The translations under genes were made by a program, and so were the position numbers. Shown here piece by piece: positions 56,221 through 64,000 of a stretch of 64,000 nt of DNA. Within the stretch, counting starts at the first letter, position 1; the number at the start of each line of letters is the position of its first letter. A model generated the notes under the pieces. It was not told the origin of the DNA. It searched no databases and saw nothing but the letters and a program-made list of their open reading frames with translations. The stretch spans positions 53,837,097 to 53,901,096 of the forward strand of contig CM070584.1 of NCBI GenBank assembly GCA_036346355.1, given 5' to 3'. The DNA is from Rhipidocladum racemiflorum. Taxonomy: Eukaryota > Streptophyta > Magnoliopsida > Poales > Poaceae.

Positions 56221-57959
56221 TCTGGATCTTCAAGCGCTTCATCTACTTTAAGAGGTTCAAGAGAGGAAACGAACGAGTAAAATTCACAAAAATTTGCAAC
56301 TCGAGATCGAGTGGATACTCCCTTGTTGATGTCTCCAAGTATGTTGTCTACTGGATGATCTCTTTGAATGCTTTGATGAACTCTCGAATGAGGTACGGTT
56401 GAGTCCAAGGCTTGAATAGGGCCATCATCATCTTGAGTGGCATTTGAACCATCTTGAGCTTGCTTGGACGAGGAGGGAATATCGACTGAGTCATCCCCAT
56501 CCGGAGACTCCGGTATTGGACCCGGAGACTCCGGACCAGTCCGGACACTCCGGGTTTCAATCCGGAGACTCCGGGTTGGGGAGCTCGGGAGAGTTTCCGA
56601 ATTTTGAGGTCTTACCTCCCCGATTGCCATTTTCTTGATAGCTTCACAAGGAGGCTCTTCCCTGTCAATCACAACACGATCAACTTGTTCTACTTGAGAA
56701 CCATTAGTTTCATCAAAAGTCACGTCACGCGAGATTTCAACGACACCGGTGGTATTGTTGAAAACTCGGTACGCGTAAGCATTAGTTCCATAACCAAGTA
56801 AGAAACCTTCATCTACTTTAGGAGCGAATTTAGAGGACTTAGCCTTTTTGTTAAGGATATAGCATTTGCTCCCAAAGACTCGAAAGTAAGAGACATTTGG
56901 TTTCTTCCCGGTGAGCAACTCGTACGCCGTCTTCTTCAAGATCTTGTGGAGGTAGAGGCGGTTGGTGCTGTGGCATGCGGTATTGATGGCTTCCGCCCAA
57001 AAGCTATCGGAAACCTTGTACTCGTCAATCATCGTTCGCGCCATCTCGATGAGTGTTCGATTCTTCCTCTCGGCCACCCCATTTTGTTGAGGAGAATAGG
57101 GAGCCGAGAATTCGTGCTTGATTCCTTCTTCATCGAGAAACTCCTCCACACCAATGTTCTTGAACTCGGTGCCGTTGTCGCTTCGAATTCTTTTAATCTT
57201 CACTTCAAATTCGTTTTGAGCTCTTCTCATGAATTTTTTCAAAGTCACTTGGACTTCACCTTTGTCATGCAAAAAGAACACCCAAGTGAATCGAGAAAAA
57301 TCATCAACAATGACTAAACCATACTTACTTCCCCCGATGCTTATGTAAGCTACGGGACCGAATAGATCCATGTGGAGCATTTCCAACGGTCTTGAGGTCG
57401 TCATTACATTCTTGGCGGGATGGAAGGCACCAACTTGCTTGCCGGCTTGACAAGCGCTACAAGTCCTATCTTTCTCAAAGACAATGTTAGTTAGTTCGAG
57501 AATGTGGTTGCCTTTAACGAGTTTGTGAAGATTCCTCATACCAACATGGGCTAACCGGCGATGCCAAAGCCAACCCATGCTAGATTTAGCCATTAAGCAC
57601 GTTTCAAGATTAAGTCTATCCGTATTGAAGTCTACGAGATAGAGCTTACCCTTCAAACGTCCTTTAAAGGCTATTGAACCATCAAGCCTCTTAATGACAT
57701 CCACGCCCTTTTCATTAAACAAACAATTATAGCCCGCTTCACATAATTGTGCAACGGACAATAAATTGTAGCTTAATGACTCAACAAGCAACACATTATT
57801 TAATTGAAAATTGCTTGAGATAGGAATTTTACCCAATCCAATTACTTCTCCTTTTCCATTGTCTCCAAAGACAATGCTTTCACTATTTGATCCATTTGCG
57901 TCCAATTGAGCGAACATTGCCTTTTCTCCGGTCATGTGGTGCGTACATCCGCTATCCAA
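56085..57959 (-). pseudogene. copia protease and integrase part of pol
   Basis: An open frame of 624 codons, also open upstream of 57959 towards the gag region. Protease motif LDSGCTHHMTG at the start; GAG-pre-integrase region with WHRRLAHVG; HHCC zinc motif (CSACQAGK); DDE core with D in MDLFGP, D in SDNGTEF and E in NGVAERKNR. The linker to RT (about 56600-56490) is encoded by the TCCGGA repeat and reads SLRIETRSVRTGPESPGPIP. A one-base deletion near 56158 shifts the frame before RT. It would process the polyprotein and integrate the cDNA. Confidence 0.9.
56490..56590 (-). repeat. TCCGGA repeat inside pol coding sequence
   Basis: The words CCGGAGACTCCGG and TCCGGACACTCCGG occur within the integrase-RT linker and keep the frame open, giving an S/P/R-rich segment. 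It is the coding member of the family. Confidence 0.9.
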
Positions 57960-60220
57960 AATCCAACTTGTTCCACCGGAGATATAAGCCTACAAAATGA
58001 CATTTAGTTTTTGCTCTTTGGTACCCAAACTTGGTTAGGTCCACGCACATTAGTGACAAGCGATTTAGGGACCCAAATAGAACGAACACAAGGAGCATTC
58101 TTGACTTACGCCCAACATGATAAGCAACTACACGACCAAGGTTAGTCTTTTTAAGCACATAAGAAGCAAAGAACTCGGAGTGAGCTTTGTGCTTGGATGT
58201 TCCTTCGCCTTTTACAAAGTGAATGGGCTTGCTTAAAGGAGCAACAACAATGTTGCTCTTTTTGCCCTTTGGCGGAACATACCCAAGCCCTTGCCTCTTA
58301 GGATTACCTTGGCGCTGCCGAGATACTCCTCTAAACCCTTGCTTGCCTTGTAGGACTTTTTGAAGTCCATCTTCAAGCATCACCTTAAGCTTCTCATTTT
58401 CATGAGCTAAGACTTTCAAAGTCTCACGGTTAGTAGCACAAGTAGCAACATCAACATTAAAGCATCTAGCACAACCGTTGCTCGTCGAGGGTAATGAAAT
58501 ATTGGAGTTGTTGATTGAGGTAGAAGCTTTATTCGAGAGATCAACAAGCTTCACTTCAAGAGCCTTGCAAGCATCCTTTGCTTTTGCAAGTTGCTCTAAG
58601 AGTGAAGCATTGGTGATCTCAAGACTAATTGCTTCACTTTTGGTCAAATTTGAACTTTTGACCAAATCCTCATTCTTTTTTCTTTCAAAAGCTAGGCTCT
58701 TCTCTAGCTCAATGTTCTTCTTCTTTTCAAAAATAAGGAGATCCTCTTGAGCCTCAAGAATAGCCTCCTTTTGTTCAACTACTTCCTCCAATTTTTCAAT
58801 ATCTTTAAGTAGCAAGTCTAATTTTTCAATATCAAAATCATTCATAGACTTAAATACTACTTCCTCATCATCACTAGCATCATCACAATCATCTAAGCCA
58901 TAATCAACAATATAAAGAGTGGAGCTCTTAGATGATACCTTGTGCCCTTTTGCCATAAGGCACATTGGAGCATCTTCATCTCCGTCGCTCAAGTTGTCGA
59001 AGAGGCTCTTCGACTTTGTCGGTGGAGTAGCGATGGCGACGGTGGCAAGTCCTCCTTCATTGTCGGAGTTGGACTCGGACTCGGACTCAGAGTCGGAGTC
59101 GGAGTTCCATTCCTTGCCAATGTATGCATGACCCTTGCCCTTGTACTTCTTGCTCTTGTCCTTCTTCTTGAACTTGTCTTTCTTGTAGGGCTTTTCTTCC
59201 TTCTTCTCTTTGTGTGGGCACTCGGCAATGAAATGACCGGGTTCCCCACACTCATAGCACTTTCTTGAGGAGTGACGCCCTCTTGACTTGTTGCCATAGC
59301 TCTTGGAGTGACTACGGCTTGTAGCCCTTCTTCTTCAAGAACTTGTTGAATCTTCTTACGAGCAAGGCCATATCTTCATTTGTCAAGGGGCCGCTCGACT
59401 CTTCTTCATCGCTTGAGCTCTCTTCGGCTTCTTGCATCACCTTGATGACCTTCAAGGCGATGCCCTTCTTCTTGCCGGACTTGAGCTCCTCCACCACTTC
59501 CGCTTCCTTCACCATCATCTCATCCGTCATCAACCTACCGATCACATCATGAGGAGTGAGGGTGTCGAAGTTTGGCCTGGTCGCGGATGAGTTGCACAAG
59601 ATTGCGGTTGGTGGGGGTGATCACCGGAGGATGATCTTGACAATGGCTTTGTCGGTGAGCTCGGTGCTTCCAAGTCCTTTTGCTTGATTTACTAGCAGCA
59701 TCAAGCGATCAAACATCTTTGTGTAAGTTTCTCCTTCTTCTAGAGTGAATCGGCTCAATTCTCCAATGATGAGCTCTATCTTTGATTCACGGACACTTGA
59801 CACTCCTTCATGAGTGACCATTAACCTTTCCCAAATGTCCTTGGCATTGTCAAAGCCATCGACCCGGTTGAACTCGGAGTCGCTCAAAGCATTGAACAAG
59901 GCATTGACGGCCAAGTCGTTGAAGTGTTGAGCTTTGTCTTCTTCGGAGGTGAGATTGTTGGGGTTTGCGGGCTTGAAACCTGTTTCAACAATCTTCCAAA
60001 TACACGGATGAAGTGATCTCAAATGCATCTTCATCTTATGTTTCCATGCCGCATATCGAGTGCCATCGAAGTGAGGCGCTCGACCGGACGAGACGGAGAC
60101 ATAGGATGAGGAGTTTGAGACTCCAAAGGAGGAATAATCTAATGGAATTGCTACCCCTATACCGGAACCCGAGGCTTTCTCTTGGCCATGGGTTTCGGTA
60201 ACCTTCTCTAAGTCAGACAT
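57952..60220 (-). pseudogene. copia gag with zinc knuckle and coiled coil, frameshifted
   Basis: ATG 60220 opens 199 residues (MSDLEKVTETHG..., APHFDGTRYAAWKHKM, then the DUF4219/UBN2-type gag region) up to 59621. The next frame covers 59599-59312, a third from about 59300 on, so at least two indels occur. The zinc knuckle CYECGEPGHFIAEC lies near 59265-59215, followed by an SDSDSESES tract and a long coiled coil (about 58860-58550). A further indel near 58110 separates it from the protease frame. Gag forms particles; this copy cannot give a full protein as read. Confidence 0.85.
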
Positions 60221-60260
60221 CTTGATTCTCCAAGCGGTTAAGCCAAAATAAAGGAGATTT

Positions 60261-60273
60261 GGCTCTGATACCA
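60261..60273 (-). other. copia primer-binding site (initiator tRNA-Met)
   Basis: The minus strand reads TGGTATCAGAGCC two bases after the LTR end, the classic complement of the 3' end of initiator tRNA-Met. Confidence 0.95.
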
Positions 60274-60275
60274 AT

Positions 60276-61685
60276 TGAAAGGACCAACGATGTCGCCTAG
60301 AGGGGGGGTGAATAGGCGGATTAAAATTTACGCAGCGGAATAAAACGGGCCGAGCTGGTCAACCCGGAGTCTCCGGGATTTGGTCCGGATACTCCGGCTT
60401 GTCCGGAGTGTCCGGTATTGAGTCCGGACTCTCCGGGTTAGCTGGCTCGGGAGCGCAATAAAAGCTACTCTAGCAAGCGCAACAAACTACTAGAAATAGA
60501 ATGCAAGAGCAACCTAGAACAATTGCTAGACAAGATTTGAATTAAAGCTAAGCAAAGAGCTAGATCTAACTTTACACAATCAAATCCAACCAAGCAAGTC
60601 TAGGAAGAAAAAGAGAGAGCGAGAGACGCGATTTTTCACCGAAGTTCGGATTCTTGAAGGGAATCCTACGTCTCCGTTGAGGTGGCTCGGTCACACTTGA
60701 GCCGGGGTCTTTTTCAACCCGCTTTCCTCCCGGTGTTGCACAAATGCACTCGCCGGCTTCACTTCTTGTCTCTTTCCTTTCGGAGGCGAGACTTGCCTTC
60801 ACAAACTACCGGGGCTCACCACACAAGTTGGTAGCTCCCGGTGACTCCTAGCCGTCTAGGAGACCTTCAACCTCCAAGAGAAATAGCACCACGAAGAATC
60901 GCTTGGAGGATGAACTAGTGCTCAACAAGATGAAATGAATGCACTTAGCACTTTGCTTCTTCCTCTCCTCACCAAAAGGATCAACAACCAAATTAATTGG
61001 TGGGAGGAAGTGGGGGCTCTATTGAATGCTTAGAGATTGTTAGGAATGGCTTGAATGCAGCTATAAATGAGCTCAATAGAGATCCTAGCCGTTGGAGTGG
61101 AGTGGAGGCTTTAAATACCCTTTTTGAAAACTAGCCGTTACTCCCGTTTTTGTACAGGCCGGAGTGTCCGGACAAACAACCCGGAGACTCCGGGTTATCC
61201 GGAGACTCCGGACCAAATGTCCGGATACTCCGGACCAGCTGGAACCAAAACCAACCGAGAGGTCCAACCTGGAGACTCCGGACAAAATGTCCGGATACTC
61301 CGGATTGAATCCGGATACTCCGGACTGAATGTCCGGATACTCCGGGTTACCCAGTTCGGTTTTAATTTGAAACTTTTCAAAACTAAAAGAAGTAGTGCTA
61401 ATTTGAGATGCAGTATTTGATGTTGAGCACATGCACATCCTAAAGTCGATTTCTCGTCGTACCCCCTTAATAGTACGGCTATCCTTAAGACACAAATAAA
61501 TAAAATGATACAACTTGGGTCTTGATGCCGTCCTTTTTCTTTTAAGTCGTCATAGGGGCGTCCAATGTCATTCCAAGCTCGATATGATCTCGATCTCTGC
61601 AGTATTCTTGGATAAAACATTAGATCTCTTTAATTGTGTCATCATTAATCACCAAAACAATTTGAGGGGCCTAGATGCACTTTCA
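60276..61685 (-). repeat. copia 5' LTR (1410 bp)
   Basis: Upstream LTR in transcription sense. A TATA-like box (minus TATTTAAA, 61117-61110) lies about 570 bp from the outer end. TCCGGA-based repeats occur at 61150-61345 and 60363-60440. It differs from the other LTR mainly by one-base length differences in C/G runs. Confidence 0.95.
61110..61117 (-). promoter_or_regulatory. TATA-like box of copia LTR
   Basis: The minus strand reads TATTTAAA within the 5' LTR, followed downstream by CCTCCACTCC. The matching position in the 3' LTR is 51046-51053. Confidence 0.45.
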
Positions 61686-62475
61686 GCCTTCCTCGTTCCC
61701 TGGAACCTGGTTGCCGTACCTCACCAACCATATGCGGCGGGGCCCTGCCTAGTCAAGACACTTTCCCAGGGTGTTGGGAGTGAGCATAGCCGGCCGAAGC
61801 TCCCCATGACGTTGCCTGCTTTACCGAAAAGGAATGAAGCATTGGCAGTGCAGGAGCCTGAGTTTGCATTTCAGCAAGAGAGCAATGGCGTGTCTGAAGG
61901 TGACAATGGTGCGGAGGAGACCTTGGATGGCCAGAATGAAATGTCCCATAACGGCAAGGGCAAATTTGGATGCTTGTTTTTTCTACTGACAAGTGGTAAT
62001 GCTTCTGTTTCCACACTAAGTCCAATTTGTTTGAAATTCAGAAATATCCAGTGATGGTGCAGCTCGATCTTCGCGATCCAGTGATGATGACCTCCGTGAA
62101 ATGAGATTAAGTCTGCTGATGGAAATTGAGAGGAGGAAACAGGCTGAGGAAGAACTTGATAACTTGCAAAAGGAGTGGAAGAAGCTGAGTCATCACCTAT
62201 CACTTGTTGCCTTGACACTTCCATCTCCAAGTGCGGTGAGAAGACCGATGATTCAAGCATGGATCTCGAGCTGAGTTGTGCCAAAGAAATAAGCGCCTCA
62301 CAACTTGTAGGCTGCTTTGCTTTTGCTGAGGATTTGCTCGTGCAGAAGTTGAATCAGAGATGGAAACTAGTCACAAAGAAAGAACTTTGAGATTGCAAGG
62401 CTATCGATAGGGTCCAAGATTACTAAGCCGCAAAACAGAGAGATGTCTCAAAGAAACCAAGAAGCTATCGGTACT
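61686..62475 (+). pseudogene. captured exon fragments 2 (coiled-coil region)
   Basis: It contains LVKTLSQGVGSEHS, then an acidic stretch, a 46-bp GT...AG gap (61997-62042) too short for a normal plant intron, and a coiled coil DLREMRLSLLMEIERRKQAE followed by WKKLSHHLSLVALTLP. Further pieces in other frames (EISASQLVGCFAFAEDLLV; NREMSQRNQEA) look like following exons. Frames do not join, so it is a pseudogene of a coiled-coil plant protein of unknown function. Confidence 0.6.
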
Positions 62476-63022
62476 CATGCTGAACTTAAATATGTTTGTC
62501 TTCGCAATTAGCACATTTGTTTCAGTGATATACTACTTGTGAACCTAGTTGCTTTGCTGGTGTCAACTCGAACCTACTATAGAAAGTTAGAAACTAGCTT
62601 CTTTGCTGGTGGCGACCTGAATCTACTATAGATTATTCTTATTGCAAAGAAGTTTCTGGTGTTTGATACGTTGGCCTAGGTGAGTAAAATAAGAAATGCA
62701 GAAAAAGTATGAAAAAAGGAGAAATTTTCTTTTATGCCACTGAAAGTTGCTACTAAAAAAGTTATGATTTCTTCTATGCCACTGAGTTTCAACTTTCATC
62801 CCCTGTACCGAACAAAACAGATTGCGTGAGGAAAGGATGGCCCATCCGATCAATTCAAAGGTTTTTTTGGGAGAAAATATTAGGAACTGTTGGAGAACAA
62901 GGTATTTTGTAGGCCCAAAAACTTTTGGGAAGGTCCCAATCTAAAAATATTAGGAGTCTAAAAATTAGGAACTGTTGGAGATGCTCTAATCACAGTGCCT
63001 TGGATACGGCTCCTCAAAAAGC
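62476..63022. other. right end of Pack-PIF-like element and flank
   Basis: AT-rich, non-coding. The TIR ends at 62986 followed by TAA. A 21-bp near-repeat with GTTGCTTTGCTGGTG and GCTTCTTTGCTGGTG lies at 62547-62610. Confidence 0.5.
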
Positions 63023-63024
63023 TA

Positions 63025-63313
63025 TTCCTTCGGTTAAAAAATGTAAGAAGTATATTTTAACAATTTTATCTATAGATGGATTACATGTTTCAATATAAAA
63101 TTAGTGTCATATTTATTCTATATCTCTAATAAATATTTAGCTTTACTTATATTAATATATTGAATATAGTTGTTAGAGATAATAACTAAGGATAGTTTAG
63201 TTATATTCAATATCTCTCTAGTTTATATGATAAGAAAAAAATATATTTTATAAATTTGAACGGATAGTTTAGATGATAAGAAAAAATATATCTCATAAAT
63301 TTGAACGGATGAG
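63025..63313. mobile_element. Stowaway-like MITE (289 bp, TA duplication)
   Basis: TA at 63023-63024 and 63314-63315. Left end TTCCTTCGGTTAAAAAATG; right end in reverse complement CTCATCCGTTCAAATTTATG. A 50-bp unit with ATGATAAGAAAAAA...TTGAACGGAT is repeated at 63215-63310. Confidence 0.65.
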
Positions 63314-63349
63314 TAACGTACACTAAAAATTGGTATGCTTCGTTTCTTA

Positions 63350-63618
63350 GGCCCTGTTTGGGGGTTTTAAACCAGCTTTAGCTTCTGAAAAGCTAGGAAG
63401 CCCTCTCAAACAGTTCAACTTTTAAACGATTTTTGGTACGATTTGAAAGTTATATATAAAAACTGAAAACTGAGTATGACCTATTTTTGCAGCTTATTGT
63501 TGAGGGAAATTAGCTATTTGTTAAACGGTTTTTTATATAAAAAAAACTACAGTTACTTTCCAGCTTAAAAAGCCAAAAGGCAACTTTTCAGAAAAGATAT
63601 AGCTCCCCTAAATAGGCC
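63350..63618. mobile_element. Tourist-like MITE (269 bp)
   Basis: Left end GGCCCTGTTTGGGGG preceded by TTA; right end in reverse complement GGCCTATTTAGGGGAGC followed by TTTA. GGCCYTGTTTGG is the familiar Tourist end in grasses. The duplication is imperfect. Confidence 0.65.
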
Positions 63619-63695
63619 TTTAGAAGGATAGATTTCCAAGTTTTGCTTTTAGTACCCATCATTAATCTATGAGACATTTGTTATACGATCCAAAT

Positions 63696-64000
63696 TAGGG
63701 TTCCATTTTTCATCGAAATCCGAATGAATTTCGCAAAATTCGTCCTCACCGCCCACGGTCGGAAAAGGAAACTGCTCGGAATTTTGCTCAAATTCAAATT
63801 TAAATTCAAAAAATAAAAAATTTGAAAAAAAATATCCAAAATTTCTCTATAATTAGTATTAATAGCCTTATGACCTTCGGTGTTAATATTTTTTTTTTTA
63901 AAAAAAAAACTACGTTTGGAGATATTTTTAAGCAATTCAAAATGTAGATAATAGAAAAGGCAAAAATAAAAAGATATGTGAATGCCATTTTTTTTGCATT
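63696..64000. mobile_element. second copy of the hAT-type element, truncated by window end
   Basis: Beginning TAGGGTTCCATTTTTC, the segment matches in reverse complement the right part of 21784-22751: shared blocks GAATTTAAATTTGAAT and GGTCATAAGGCTATTAATAC. Its other end is outside the window. Confidence 0.75.

Larger units (their letters stand above)
50220..61685 (-). mobile_element. Ty1/copia retrotransposon, 11.5 kb, SIRE/Maximus-like
   Basis: LTRs 50220-51610 and 60276-61685 with TGAAAG...CTTTCA ends; target duplication GCCTT at 50215-50219 and 61686-61690. On the minus strand: PBS, gag, protease, integrase, RT, RNase H (the copia order), then a 3-kb 3' region with an extra ORF, PPT and the second LTR. 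The gag with long coiled coil and the extra 3' ORF resemble the SIRE/Maximus lineage (inference). Several one-base frameshifts break gag and pol. Confidence 0.95.
49720..62986. mobile_element. Pack-PIF-like TIR element carrying host exon fragments, interrupted by copia
   Basis: Ends GAGCATCTCCAACAGT on both sides (16 identical bases inverted), flanked by TAA at 49717-49719 and 62987-62989. Removing the copia insertion and one GCCTT leaves about 1.8 kb. The ends equal those of the transposon at 16439-21703, so PIF/Harbinger transposase is the probable mover. The interior holds exon-like pieces of a cellular gene (49946-50219 and 61686 to about 62475), with no transposase. A subterminal repeat ATTAGGAACTGTTGGAGA occurs twice (62879 and 62964). 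Gene capture is inference from exon-intron-like borders inside a TIR element. Confidence 0.75.

Noticed and set aside
59034..59297. Plus- and minus-strand frames with SDSDSES or repeated R/T runs
   Set aside because: Shadow frames of the copia gag zinc-knuckle and acidic tract.
1..64000. CRISPR arrays, rRNA genes, intact tRNA genes, bacterial-type operons
   Set aside because: No spaced identical repeats, rRNA cores, cloverleaf-forming tRNA or ribosome-binding-site-led gene strings were seen; only tRNA-like SINE heads.

Overview
The window reads as nuclear DNA of a grass, most likely rice (Oryza). Two host genes have many introns with canonical GT/AG borders. The space around them is packed with MITEs typical of grass genomes (Stowaway-like with TA target duplications, Tourist-like with TAA/TTA), LTR retrotransposons and solo LTRs. 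I saw no prokaryotic operons, CRISPR arrays or rRNA genes. Genus assignment is inference from style, not from a database search.

Layout. 1-7434: degenerate Ty3/gypsy element on the minus strand (5' LTR, primer-binding site, gag with an in-frame stop, broken protease/RT/RNase H, mostly open integrase), cut by the window edge. 7570-7802: Stowaway-like MITE. 10119-12942: 2.8-kb solo LTR flanked by CATGA. 13.5-15.4 kb: four MITEs. 16439-21703: PIF/Harbinger (Pong-like) DNA transposon with an intact DDE transposase frame (+) and a convergent Myb-like ORF1 (-) that carries a 1-nt frameshift. 21784-22751: 968-bp non-autonomous hAT-type element; part of a sister copy closes the window at 63696-64000. 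24345-24408: near-perfect 25-bp inverted repeat full of TGACG motifs, just upstream of the first host gene.

Host genes. 24785-38544 (+): phospholipase D of the PX-PH (zeta) class, 20 coding exons, 1113 residues, both HKD motifs present; its introns hold MITEs, two inverted tRNA-like SINE heads and a 473-bp tandem duplication with one mismatch. 41350-49291 (-): class 3 (alpha/beta-hydrolase, DAG-lipase-like) lipase, 7 coding exons, 636 residues, GHSLGGG nucleophile elbow; its 4.4-kb fifth intron contains a 2.9-kb LTR related in layout to the solo LTR at 10 kb. Between the two genes lie a plant snRNA-type promoter (USE plus TATA, 34-nt spacing) with no recognised RNA behind it, and a SINE head split by a hAT-type MITE with a perfect 8-bp duplication.

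49720-62986 is the most unusual part. A TIR element with the same ends as the resident PIF/Harbinger transposon (GAGCATCTCCAA, TAA duplications) carries exon fragments of a proline-rich/coiled-coil host protein, that is, a Pack-PIF-like gene-capture element. An 11.5-kb Ty1/copia element of probable SIRE/Maximus type (minus strand, GCCTT duplication, iMet PBS, PPT, gag, PR-INT, RT-RNase H and an extra 3' ORF) sits inside the captured exon. The copia carries a TCCGGA-based short repeat in its LTRs, in two internal non-coding stretches and in the coding linker between integrase and RT. The window ends with a Stowaway-like MITE, a Tourist-like MITE and the truncated hAT copy.
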